Shown here in pieces: positions 29,381-40,227 of a stretch of DNA of 64,000 bases. Made by a program: the position numbers and the translations under genes. The DNA lies in contig OY757014.1 in assembly GCA_963580285.1 (NCBI GenBank), positions 11,856,725 through 11,920,724 of the forward strand. Direction: 5' to 3'. Source of the stretch: Lucinisca nassula. Taxonomy: Eukaryota; Mollusca; Bivalvia; Lucinida; Lucinidae. Below the pieces are notes generated by a model. That model saw only the letters and a list, made by a program, of their open reading frames with translations, ran no database searches and was not told the origin of the DNA. The stretch's first letter is position 1; the number at the start of each line of letters is the position of its first letter.

Positions 29381-29985
29381 GATGATCATCTGAGTTCTGA
29401 CAGTATCTCGATCAAGTTTGAATATGGGTCATGTGTGGTCAAAAAGTAGGTCAGTAGGTCAAACCATAGAAAAACCTTGTTAACACTCTATAGGCCACAG
29501 TTTTGGTCCAATCATCTTCAAACTTGCTCAGAATGATCATCCTGACAATATATGGGTCATGTCAGGTCAAAAAGTATGTCAGTAGGGCAAATCATTGAAA
29601 AACCCTGTTAACACTCTAGAGGCCACAGATTTGTACCAAACATCCTCAGAATTGCTCAGAATGATCATCCTGACAATATCTCGGTCAAGTTCAAATATGT
29701 GTCATGTCGGGTCAAAAAGTAGGTCAAATCATAGAAAAACCTTGTTAACACTCTAGAGGCCATAGTTTTGGTCGAATCATCATCAAACTTGCTCAGAATG
29801 ATCATCTCTACAATATCTAGATCAAGTTTGAATGTGGGTCAAAAAGTAGATCAGTAGGATAAATCATAGAAAAACCTTATTAACACTCTAGAGGCCACAT
29901 TTTTTTTTCCAAACATCATCAAACTTGCTCAGAATTGTCCTCTTTTGGTAATACCCTGGTCAGGAGGGGTATTTTATGAATATAA
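29381..29985 (+). mobile_element. Right part of tandem-core element HK
   Basis: Repeated units of about 120-130 bp with TTGCTCAGAATGATCATCCT, CAATATCTCGGTCAAGTT, GGGTCAAAAAGTAGGTCAG and CCTTGTTAACACTCTAGAGG. They are continuous with 11.43-11.59 kb once the hAT element is removed. The unit text supplies the empty site for the hAT insertion. Confidence 0.75.
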
Positions 29986-30019
29986 TGATACCTTTTACAG
30001 AGGGCCACCCTCCTTCCCC

Positions 30020-30478
30020 GTTTCCCCCCCCACCCCCACTCCCTTTGTCACCATTGTTAGTTAGACTGAGAGTGTTCATCTCCATCTGGTGCACTAGGAC
30101 CTGACCCTCAATGTCCGCCAGGTGACCAGATAGTGACATACAAGTCAGCTCTGTATTGTCAAAGGGATGGAAACCCACCCACTCCTCCTCCCCTCTCGTC
30201 ACCATGAGTCATAGTTAGACTGAGCCCATTCATCTCTGTCTGGTGCACTAGGACCTGACCCTCAACGTCCACAAGGTGCCCAGATAGTGACATACAAGTC
30301 AGCTCTGTATTGTCAAAGGGATGGATCCCCCCCTCCCCCTTGTCACCATGAGTCATTGTTAGTTAATTAGACTGAGCCCATTTGTCTCTGTCTGGTGCCC
30401 TAGGACCTGACCCTCAATGTCCACAAGGTGCCCAGATAGTGACATACAAGTCAGCGCTGTATTGCCAAAGGGAACTTT
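30020..30478 (+). repeat. Minisatellite, three units of about 155 bp
   Basis: Three near-identical units contain GGACCTGACCCTCAATGTCC and GTGACATACAAGTCAGCTCTG. They are separated by C-rich linkers that differ between units. ORFs of 64-81 aa on the minus strand are shared by all units simply because the DNA is repeated. Confidence 0.8.
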
Positions 30479-31292
30479 GGAATAACTTCTTCCTCCAAAA
30501 TGAAAACAAATTTGAAGGAATGTTCCATGAGTGACACTCTGACAATTTTCCACTGAACATAAGAGCCACCAGAAAAATCAAAACACTGAGAGTACTGGTG
30601 GGTTGATCGTCTCTGAGTGTAAGTTGGGAAAATAGTCCTGAGCTGAGCTGTTTGTTTAACTTTAAGCAAGCACAGTAGAGCTGATCAGACATCACGTTAT
30701 GTGGCTTATGATTATGTAGATTCTGTTTGCAAATGCCCAAGTGTACAAGCACAGTCCAACTCCCCCCCCCCCCCCCCAATCGAATAAATGGATGGGCTGC
30801 ATGATGCTTCCAGGCAGAGCTGAAAGTCCCGTAACATTGGAAGTAACATCTCCAAATGACCTGTACAGCGTTGACGTGGACGTTAAACCTTAAACAAACG
30901 AGCACAGTCCAGAATTTTCTTCTTACGCCGCATTCTGACGTCTTAGTGTAGTACTTGGATTTTGTTCAACAGAGTGTAGAGGGTGCAAACGCAGCCCCTC
31001 CCATCTTTTGGAAATTATTTCAGATTCATACAGTTTTTCACTCTGCAAAATACCTGAAATTCGCATCCACAACCCGCCCCTTTTCAGAGTCTGCGTACAG
31101 CCCGGAATCATATTCAAAACTGTTGTTGCATACATATGGCGAACAGTGCCAACCTGATCAGAAGCAATGTACTCTATATCCGATCTTGGTCTATGCTGCA
31201 TGTCTAATAATGGTACCACCTATAAAGTCTGTGCTACTCATTTTTGCACTTAAACATTTCAGGGTTCTTAGCAGGTGTGCGAAAAGTCTATT
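30479..31292. other. No gene recognised; C-run and SINE scrap
   Basis: A poly-C run lies at about 30763-30777. A fragment of the second SINE family (GGGCTGCATGATGCTTCCAG ... GGACGTTAAACCT) lies at about 30790-30895. The ORFs here (up to 163 aa) cross the repeats and show no domain. Confidence 0.5.
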
Positions 31293-32236
31293 TATAGCCC
31301 CGCTTTGAAAAAGTGGGGGCTATATTGGATTTGGCTTGTCCGGAATTCCGTCTGTCTGTCTTTCTGTCTGTCTGTAATATTTGATAGTGGGTACCTTGTG
31401 ACCGCAACTCCTCTTACAGTTCTAGGTCAATCCTTTTGAAACTTTACAGGTGTTTTCATATAGGTCTGAAGATGTGCATATTCTTTTTTCATTATCCTTA
31501 AATAATTTTTTCACTTATTTCACCTTTTGTAACTTAGACAATTTTTGAGATCTACTAATGTTAAAATGTATAGGGAGTAGCTACCTTGTGACCGCAACTC
31601 CTCTTACAGTTGTAGGTCAATCCTTTTGAAACTTTACAGGTGTTTTCATATAGGTCTGAAGATGTGCATGTGCTTTTTTCATTATCCTAAAATTATTTTT
31701 TTTCACTTTTTTTACTTAGACAATTTTTGAGATCTTCTAATGTTAAAATGTATAGGGAGTAGCTACCTTGTGATCCCAACTCCTCTTACAGTTCTAGGTC
31801 AATCCTTTTGAAACTTTACAGGTGTTTTCATATAGGTCTGAAGATGTGCATGTGCTTTTTTCATTATCCTAAAACTATTTTTTTCCAGTTATTTCACTTT
31901 TTTAACTAAGACAATTTTTGAGATCTTCTAATGTTAAAATGTATAGGGAGTAGCTACCTTGTGATCGCAACTCCTCTTACAGTTGTAGGCCGATCCTTTG
32001 AAACTTTTCAGGTGTTTTCAAAGAGGTCTTAAGATGTGCATGTGGTTTTTTCATTATCCAAAACTTATTTTTTAACTTCGACTGTTTTTCAGATCTAATA
32101 ACGCGAAAAGTCTATAATGCGTAGGTACCTTGTTAGGGATTTAACCCTCTCACAAGTCTTTACCTTTAATTCATGAGTCTTTCTCCTCTGACAGGGCTAT
32201 AGCGGGGCTATAGTCAGATCCTCTGACAGTTCTAGT
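31293..32236 (+). mobile_element. Hairpin-ended element, family HB, copy 1
   Basis: It starts TATAGCCCCGC with hairpin partner GTGGGGGCTATA. A TCTGTCTGTC tract and four core units of about 190 bp follow (GTGACCGCAACTCCTCTTAC; TTGAAACTTTACAGGTG). The 3' end has AGCGGGGCTATAGTCAGATC, the hairpin GTCAGATCCTCTGAC and CTAGT. It shares its ends with the copies at 44.9 and 58.6 kb but has different cores. Confidence 0.75.
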
Positions 32237-32851
32237 TTTACTCAACTTGGCATACATTTGTGTAACAGTTTTATAAAAAGAATCAGAGTTTTCACTAGGA
32301 TTTTGAAAACAGGAGTTTAAGAATCCATCCATGGAAAAGTTAGATTCAAATCTGAAAAGTTGGAGTCAAATTTTGAAAAGTTGAATTTGACCCAAAAAAA
32401 GTTTGACCCTAAAAACGTGCGTCAGTTATGGCTAAATGCATAGGGCTGTAGAGTCTGACTCCAAAAGACTTTGGGGCTTGAACCCTAATCCTGCTTCAAA
32501 TGACAAACCCTTTTCTTGCAGTGGAGATCCAGATCAGATGGCTTCCATCTAATCAGGATTTACGCTGTCACTCAGATTGTGAATTTGAATGGATTAATTA
32601 CATTAGGCTTTGAAAGTCAGGAGTGGACCTGGTAAATTAATTTATTCATCAGGATAAGGGTTTAAATTGAGTGTGAGCAGTTAACAGTAGTACAGGCTCT
32701 GATAAGACTGCACCCACAGGACAAGTCTGTTCAGGTCATGCACTACATCCTAGTACATAAAATGGCATCTGAAACTTTAGGATTCTTACAATATTTCGCA
32801 TAATGATTAAAAACATAACACTAGCCAAAATTTCCAGTCCAGTCCATTTTT
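32237..32851. other. No gene recognised
   Basis: It contains a piece related to the AGATCCAGATCAGATGGCTT hairpin seen at 48.1 kb. The rest is unremarkable AT-rich sequence. Confidence 0.4.
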
Positions 32852-34086
32852 AATCCCGCGAAGCGGAGCGGGGATTATAGGAATGACCTTCATCTGTCCG
32901 TCCGTCTGTGTTCATCTGTCCGTCCGTGCCCATCCGTGCATCCGTCTGTCCGCACTAACAAATGTATAGTTAGGTGGCTATGACAATGGACAGAATCAAT
33001 GTAATTGAAAGGGATTTATTCCATTAGACACATAAAAGATTCTTTTATGTGGCTAAAATTAGCCACATAAGTATCAATCCTTCCAAAAATGGCCACATAA
33101 GTATACATCCGTGAGAACGTCCGTGTGTCAGTCTGTCCGTAACACTTTCTTGTCCGCTCCATATCTCCTGAACCCTTTGATAGATTTTCATTAAACTTTG
33201 GTCAATTATTCGTCTCAGTGAGCTGGTGTGCAGAACCTATAAATGAACCATGCCGACTCAAGGTCAAGGTCATGGTTGAAGGTCACGAGTTTGAACCTTG
33301 GAATTTTTTGTCTGTTCCATATCTCCTTTACCCTTGGAAGAATTTTCATTAAACTTTGGTCAAATATTCTTCACAGTGAGCTGATGTGCAGAACCCATGT
33401 CCGTTTGTCTGTCTGTCAGTTTGTCCATCCGTCTGTCTGTCCATAACTTTTTCTTGTCCGCTCCGTATCTCCTGAACCCTTTAATAGATTTTCATTGAAC
33501 TTTGGTCAATTATACCTCTCAGTGAGCTGGTGTGCAGACCCTGTAAATGAACCATGCCGACTCAAGGTCAAGGTCATGGTTGAAGGTCACGAGCTTGACA
33601 CTTGGAATTTTTTGTCCGTTCCATATCTCCTTTACCCTTGGAAGGATTTTCATTAAATTTTGATCAAATATTCTTCACAGTGAGCTGATGTGCAGAACTC
33701 ATGTCTGTCCATCCATCTATCTGTCAGTCTGTCTGTCCATAGCTTTTTCTTGTCTGTTCCATATCTCCCGAACCATTTAATAAATTTTCATTAAACTTTG
33801 GTCAATTATCCCCCTCAGTGAGCTGATGTGCAGAACCTATAAATGAACCATGCTGACTCAAGGTCAAGGTCACATTTGAAGGTCACGAGTTTAAAACTTT
33901 GAATTTTTTGTCCGCTCCATATCTCCTTTACCCCTGAAAGGATTTTCATTGCACTTTGGTCAATTATCCCCCTCAGTGAGCTAACCATGCCAACTCAAGG
34001 TCATGGTCACAGGCGAAGGTCACAAGGTTGTGCCTTGATACAAAATGCGGTGGGGGATTTGGCTGTCCTCCAGACTGCTTTCTTGT
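32852..34086 (+). mobile_element. Hairpin-ended element, family HF
   Basis: The 5' hairpin is AATCCCGCGAAGCGGAGCGG followed by GGATT. A long TCTGTCCGTCCG tract follows. Core units of about 300 bp carry CATATCTCCTGAACCCTTTG, TTTCATTAAACTTTGGTCAA and CAAGGTCAAGGTCATGG. The 3' end has GCGGTGGGGGATT, then CAGACTGCTTTCTTGT. Confidence 0.7.
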
Positions 34087-34285
34087 GTTTCTTTAAAATA
34101 ACCAGGATTTGAAGTAAAAATAATAAGATGGAATAAGAACATGAAATACCGATATGCTGCCAGATGTGAAATTTCGCATTACGAAAATGATATATTGTAC
34201 ATACGACCCAACAGGGTCCGTTCTCTCTCTCTCTCTCTCTCTAGATTTGTAGATTGGTTCAATCTGTCCAGCCCTTAGGTCTACA
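34087..34285. repeat. Spacer with CT microsatellite
   Basis: A CT run at 34222-34242. Nothing else recognisable. Confidence 0.7.
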
Positions 34286-34289
34286 TTAA

Positions 34290-34466
34290 CCCATTTGATA
34301 CCGAAGAAGTGAAGAACGCGGCGTCTGATCAGGGCCTACACTGTTTGCAAAAAAGTTCGGCCATTTTCCAAATAAATTTTGAAGAAAACACAATCTGACA
34401 CCCCTAAATTATGAAAATGACTCCTGCTATATATAAGGAGGAAGATTCCATTTGGTACAAAAAGGG
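34290..34466. mobile_element. TTAA MITE, second family, copy 1 (shortened)
   Basis: It begins after TTAA (34286-34289) with CCCATTTGATACC and ends GGTACAAAAAGGG before TTAT, a decayed TTAA. The interior has ACGCGGCGTCTGATCAGGGC and TTTGAAGAAAACACAAT, shared with the copies at 37.8 and 38.5 kb. Confidence 0.65.
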
Positions 34467-34723
34467 TTATGGGCTTCTTGGATACAGGGATCAGTCAAAC
34501 CTCTCTCTCATCTCAATGGTCACGTGCCATTGAAGTGAGTTGGAGTGGTTGTCGACGGCATGACGTCGAGCCAACGTTGACTCGACGTCCGTCTGTAAGT
34601 CCACTAACATTGACTCAACGCCCTCCCCCCCCGTCAGTCCACTCATTCGTTTATGTCGACTGTCAGTATGGACATTTAAATTGCACGTGTAGACAGATCG
34701 TTGGACAGATTACTCAATATTGA

Positions 34724-34728
34724 TAGAT

Positions 34729-34810
<82 letters not shown>

Positions 34811-34812
34811 TT
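34724..34812 (+). repeat. GATA microsatellite
   Basis: About 20 copies of GATA in a row. Confidence 0.95.
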
Positions 34813-35454
34813 GGATAGCGAATAAAACGAAAGTTACGTAAACACTTATTTCGTGAATAACGGTATCTCAAGCCATTGACATGGGTCATTCACGAAAAGA
34901 TTTTTGTCAATTAAAAACGGATTTAGGATAAATGAATTTCGGTAATAAAAGCAAAATATCATTCTTTCCTTCTCGAGGCATTATTTCAGTGAAAACGGGT
35001 ATATTTTCTTTCAAAATGTCTGACCATTGTTAGCATTTTAAGTTCCGCCAATACATTTGAAAAGCGATGGCCGTTTCAATTGACGGCCAGTATTTTGCGC
35101 ATGCGCATGAATGACGTCATAAATGGAATTCCTAAAACCTCCTATACACACAAACACTCAGCCCCTATGTGCTTTTAGCGCCCGGTTACCTTACAAACTC
35201 TATCAAGTCAAGTCACTTTCACACTTCATTTGTTTAACTGATGTCACACACACTTGTTATCAAAACATTGTTATGACTTGTACAATAAACAGGGGGATTA
35301 GCAGTCAACCATAAAGGTGAATAGGCAACAATTTATTGCTAAAAAGTAAAAAGTGTCTAAAATAGTCCTGATCTAAACAGGCATAACTTTGTTATTTTTG
35401 GTCAATTTCAGTGATTTTTGTACCAAATGTAGACTAACAATTTCATGTACTGTA
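34813..35454. other. No gene recognised
   Basis: Mostly unique-looking AT-rich DNA with GCGCATGCGCATGAATGACGTC at about 35098. A 63-aa ORF has no domain. This could be host intergenic sequence. Confidence 0.4.
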
Positions 35455-35905
35455 TCTTAAAAAAAGCATGGTGCTGGGAAAAAGGGCATGGCGCTAGTGA
35501 AAAGGGGCATGGCACCGCGCCATGCTATATAGGGCTTGGGGGAAACACTATAAGATGGGAGTCTCTCAAGAAAAGGAGGAGACAGTAGGCTCATACTCTT
35601 ATACAAACTACAAAGGTCTAAAGGGTGATGCCAGCATTCCAACAGGCGACCTTGTTCCCCCAGCTAGGCACTGTAGAAGACACCATTCAATGGCTTTTCA
35701 GACCCTTACTGCAAGAACTGAAATTTATAAAGAATCATTCTTCCCCCGAACCATTAGAGATTGGAATGCTCTTCCCGATTTGATTATTTCGACAGCTGAA
35801 GGTGCTGATGATTGTGTAGCTAAGTTTACCTCTTTGGTTGGAGCGACAGACTAACTTCCCATATCATAGGTCCTGATTGATGTATCACCAGTAACAGTTC
35901 TGATT
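35455..35905 (+). pseudogene. LINE 3' end with head of another repeat
   Basis: At 35455-35530 a repeat with AAGGGCATGGCGC folds on itself (CATGGCACCGCGCCATG). From about 35545 the plus-strand C-terminal coding of the CR1/jockey-like LINE follows (SFFPRTIRDWNALPD, then AEGADDCVAKFTS). It ends with a stop near 35852 and a tail of GTTCTGATTCTGATG at about 35897. It is 5' truncated. Confidence 0.75.
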
Positions 35906-37385
35906 CTGATGCATATTTGACCTTGACCAACAATTCATGGTTCTCTGACTTTGGAAACTATTGCGACCACCCTAGTAACACGACCCGCAGAAAAAGCGAC
36001 CGACTGAAGTCGGTTGATTTTCTAAGAGTGCCCTAAAATCACTGTGTCATTCTGTCTGTCCGTCCGTAACCCGTTTGTGAAAATTGGTGATAGTGACTAA
36101 ACCGCTTGGAATATTTAAACAATTTTTGGCATACTGATAGATATCAATGAGGTCTAACCAATGAACTTGCGAAATATTACATTCCATTTAGTTTAGCCTC
36201 GCTGAGGCAAAAAATGTGAAAATTTTCGAACTGCTTCTCCTCGGAAACCGTTGGGCCGATTGAAGTCAAATTTCATATGGAGCCTCTATGGGATGGGGGA
36301 AACCAAAATTTGCTCATGGGGTCCAGGTCACATGATCAAAATGGCCGCCAAGCCATATATGGTCTGTCTGTTCCTAACCCGTTTGTGAAAATTGGTGATA
36401 GTGACTTAACCGCTTGGAATATTTAAACAATTTTTGGCATACTGATAGATATCAATGAGATCTAACCAATGAACTTGCGAAATATAACATTCCATTTAGT
36501 ATAGCCTCGCTGAGGCGAAAAATGTGAAAATTTTCGAACTGCTTCTCCTTGGAAACCGTTGGGTCGATTGAAGTCAAATTTCATATGGAGCCTCTATAGG
36601 ATGGGGGAAGCCAAAATTTGCTCATGGGGTCCAGGTCACATGACCAAAATGGCCGCCAAGCCATATATGGTAAAAACCCTTCAAAAATAGTCTTCTCCAG
36701 AACCACTGGGCAGATTTCCACGAAACTTGATAAATAGCATCTGGGACGTAGGCCCATCATAAATTGCTAAAATGGTGACCCTGGGTTGACCTTGACCTTC
36801 TTTGTGCCTAGGTCAAACTTTGACACATATGCTTTTGTATTGGAAAAGTGAGAATGCTTTTTATCCTGCAAAAGATTCAGAATACAGTACTAAAGTATAA
36901 GATATATTTTTGCTCCTTACCATAAGGCTCATTTATTGGGGGAACCGTTTTAAGTCCAGGTCACATGACCAAAATGGCTGCCATACCCATGTATCGAAAC
37001 ACTCATAAAGCTAAAAGCATCCAACGGGTCGTGCACTTCAGCTGAAGCACTGGTGTTCATCCTTATGTTCAAGTCCATTTCTCAAGAACTATAAGAGCAT
37101 CATTAATGATACTTGGTACAGACTTGCATCTAGGGATGGCAACTTTAACACAAGCATCCCTATTTGACCTACATTTCATGGTTATGAACTATTGCGTCAA
37201 CTCTAGCATTCACCCAAATGGGTCAAGTCCATAAGGACTATAAGAGTTTCATTAATGAATCTTGGTACAAAGTTGCATCTAGAGATGACAACTTTAATGT
37301 AGTTTGACCTTGACCTATATTTCATGGTCAGGTGACTTTGCACCCCAACAGGCATGAGATAGCCTTCGGGGAGTACTGTAATAGT
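35906..37385 (+). mobile_element. Family HG element, split by an HC insertion
   Basis: Units with ACTATTGCGACCACCCTAG and CAAGAACTATAAGAGCTTCA occur before 35979 and after 37054. The 3' end is ACAGGCATGAGATAGCCTTC near 37350-37385. The unit text CCCTAGNGTTCACCC gives the empty site of the HC element, which lies between CCTAGT and GTTCATCC. Confidence 0.6.
35979..37054 (+). mobile_element. Hairpin-ended element, family HC, copy 1
   Basis: The 5' CACGACCCGC is followed by a hairpin (CCGACTGAAGTCGG) and a TCTGTCTGTCCGTCCG tract. Two core units contain AACCCGTTTGTGAAAATTGG and AAACCGTTGGGCCGATTGAA. The 3' end has ACGGGTCGTGCACTTCAGC, with the hairpin GTGCACTTCAGCTGAAGCAC and then TGGT. Confidence 0.75.
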
Positions 37386-37800
37386 AAGTAAGTCAGAAAA
37401 ATAAGAAAAAAAGACCCTTATTATCCTTCTTACTGCTCCTTAGCTGGAGTAAAGCATTAATCTTGTACAGTGGATTCTCTCTATCAGATGTTGAGCCATT
37501 TTGAATGGTCATTTATCATTAACCCATTCTGTACTGGAATTATCAAAATACAAGATACAAGAATTTTATTGCGAATTCTCGGCCCACGTAGGAGCACATA
37601 AAGAGGCATATTATAATAATGGATAAACCAAGTAGACAATCAAGGAAAGAATTCCAAACGACAGAGGCATGAAACAAAAAAAAAACTGGAAAACCCATGG
37701 TAAATGATATCTGGGTGATATCATCATTATCCTAAGTATTGGGACAGACAGTCCTACCCAAACAGTGCAGACCCAGATCAGGAGCAGTCAGGAATTATCA
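37386..37800. other. No gene recognised; repeat scraps
   Basis: It contains a start of the second TTAA MITE family (TAACCCATTCTGTACTGGAA at about 37520) and a short unknown repeat. No believable ORF. Confidence 0.4.
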
Positions 37801-37804
37801 TTAA

Positions 37805-38024
37805 CCCATTCTGTACTGGAAACCCAAAAAGGGGTAATTGGCAAACAGTGCAGGCCCAGATCAGACGTCGCAGAACGCGGCGTCTGATCAGGGGCTGCAC
37901 TGTTTGCAAAAAGTTCAGCCATTTTCCTAATAAATTTTGAAGAAAACACAATTTGACACCCCTTAATTTTAAACTGGATTCCTGCTATACATAAGGAGGA
38001 AGATTCCATTTGTTACAAAAAGGG
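37805..38024. mobile_element. TTAA MITE, second family, copy 2
   Basis: 220 bp between TTAA (37801-37804) and TTAA (38025-38028). It starts CCCATTCTGTACTGGAAACC and ends TGTTACAAAAAGGG. It has an internal CAGACGTCGCAGAACGCGGC near-palindrome (GTCTGATC/GATCAGAC). Confidence 0.75.
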
Positions 38025-38144
38025 TTAATTAACATCACTGTTATTCAGTGGATAACATAATGTGATGAAAATAATATGACTGCATTTGTAATAACATATG
38101 GTTACTGGGGCATAATTCGCCCCCGCCCATAGGGGCTTGAAGAA

Positions 38145-38412
38145 ATATATGGGCTGCATGATGCTTCCACGCAGAGCTGAATCCGGCCCGAACACTAGTA
38201 CCGGTAAACCGCTTAGAGGATCTAAGCCTGTCCAGGAACCGCGGTGCGAGGCAGGACCGCCCATGCTAATAAACCCTATTGGTTTCATTGGGCGACTGGG
38301 CTTGAGATGTCATTTCATCTCAATGTCGGGTAAAAGTCCCACAAAATTGGAAGCAATGTCTCCAAAATGACCTTTACAGTGTTGACAGGGACGTTAAACC
38401 TCAAATCAAACC
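38145..38412 (+). repeat. Second SINE-like family, copy 2
   Basis: It shares GGGCTGCATGATGCTTCCAC, GGTAAACCGCTTAGAGGATC and the tail GACGTTAAACCTCAAATCAA with copies at 56.26-56.52 (inverted), 60.51-60.65 (inverted, partial) and 30.79 kb (partial). The fixed 3' tail suggests a SINE. I do not see a clear A/B box pair. Confidence 0.65.
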
Positions 38413-38528
38413 AAAACTGGGGCATAACGCCATGATGCCGTCGGTGACCCCATGTTTATGTCCCCAGTAGTGATAGGTTTTTGCCCTTTCGTTTGTTTCT
38501 TTGTTGGTTTGTATGTGAACAACTTTAA

Positions 38529-38755
38529 CCCTTTTTGTTCCAAATGTAATCTTCCTCCTTACATATACATGTCGCAGGAGTCCATTTCAAAATTTAGGGT
38601 TGACAGACTGTGTTTTTCTTAAAAATTTATTTGGAAAATGGCTGAACTTTTTGCAAACTATGTAAGCCCTGAACAGATGTCTCGTTCTGCAGTGTCTGAT
38701 CTGGGCCTGCACTGTTTGCCAAATACCCGTTTTGGGGTTTCTGGTAAAAAATGGG
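38529..38755. mobile_element. TTAA MITE, second family, copy 3 (inverted)
   Basis: Between TTAA 38525-38528 and TTAA 38756-38759. It reads as the reverse complement of the copy at 37805-38024. Confidence 0.75.
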
Positions 38756-38759
38756 TTAA

Positions 38760-39960
38760 CATTGGTCAAAATCTTTTGAACCATTTGAGATAGAGCCTTC
38801 ATATTTCAATGTTGTGCCTAGGCTCGATTGCTTGGGGGACACCAATGGCCCTTATGACATTTTCCAAAGGGTCATTTTATATTTTAAAGGGGCTTCAGTA
38901 AATAAAATATAAGCAACGTTGTTGATTTCTGAGGGTCATCCGGGCCCCATGTTTAATGTTGAAAGGGCCATCAATGACTTTAGGTAGGCAAATGGCCCCA
39001 TGGCCCCCTCTCGGCGCAACACTGTATTTGATGTGTAAGTTCGATGTGACAAGACCTTCCCACCCATATGAAAGTTTTTGACCTTGACCTGTGACCAACT
39101 TTAAAGAAAAAAAACAACATTAACCTATTTAGATAGAGCCTTCATATTTTGATGCTCCACTTCACAAAAGGCCATATCTGAGAAACTGTTCAGAGCCCCA
39201 CCCTTTAAGCATTTATATTCATGTGCCTTGTGACAAGACACATTCAGTGACACCAACATGGGGATACACCGGGGTGCCCTGGGTCATGCCCCACCCCTCC
39301 ACTTCATAAAAAGCCATATATCTCAGAAAGCGTTCAGATCCCCACCCCTAAACCATATATATTCTTGATCCTTATGATAAAACACATTCAGTTTAGCAAT
39401 CTAGGGTTCTCAAAGGCTGTGCCAGGGCCATGCTCCACCCCTATACGTCACAAAAAGCCAAATATCTGATAAACAGTTTAATGCTCCACCCCTAAACCAT
39501 ATATATTCATGTGTCTTGTGACAAGACACATTCGGTGACACCAACCAGGAGGTTCCCAGGGGTGCTCCGGGTCATACCCCACCCCTCCACTTCATGAAAA
39601 ACTATATATTTCAGAAACTGTTCAGATCCCCACCCCTAAACCATATGTATTCGTGGTCCTTACAATAAGACACATTCAGTGACAACAATCTTGGGCTTTC
39701 CTGGGATCTGCTGCAGCCATGCCCCAGCCCCTACATGTCCTAAAAGGCCTTATATTTCAGGAACCATACATACCCACCCCTAAACCATATATGTTCTTGT
39801 TCCTTATGATATATACATTCAGTGATAGCAATCAGAGCTCCATTGGTTCCATGCTCCACCTCCTCCACTTCATAAAATGCCTAGTATTTCAAGATGGCTG
39901 CTCATTTGGGAATGGGAATTCATTGAGGAGACTTTATAATCGGTAGGTTAAAATCATGTT
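38760..39960 (+). repeat. Tandem-core array, about 140-bp units
   Basis: Repeated units contain TATATCTCAGAAACTGTTCAG, CCCCACCCCTAAACCATATA and TGACAAGACACATTCAGTGA. The units diverge by 10-25 percent by eye. This resembles the interior of a hairpin-ended element whose ends I could not place. ORFs inside are shadows of the repeat. Confidence 0.6.
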
Positions 39961-40227
39961 ATAATACATGGCTGCCAGTGGGCCTCTTGTTCACTGCATT
40001 TTTTCTGCCATTTTTCACTGCAGAGAAATTTCAATGAAATTCTGCCATTTTTCACTACAGAGAAAATTTCAGTAGAATATTTTCTGCCATTTTTCATTGC
40101 AGAGAAACAAGTTAAATTTTCTCTGAAGTGAAAAATGGCAAAACATATATTAAGTGTACTTTTGCACCTTAATTACATATGATTTGTGAAACATAATATA
40201 CTGTATCTGAGAAACTATGAAGCACAT
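39961..40227. repeat. Short direct repeats
   Basis: Four copies of TTCTGCCATTTTTCACTGCA or near variants at about 39990-40140, one of them inverted. No gene. Confidence 0.6.

Noticed and set aside
30414..30905. 163-aa ORF and the 64-81-aa ORFs in the minisatellite
   Set aside because: They follow the repeat units and C-rich linkers; no domain or codon signal beyond what repetition gives.
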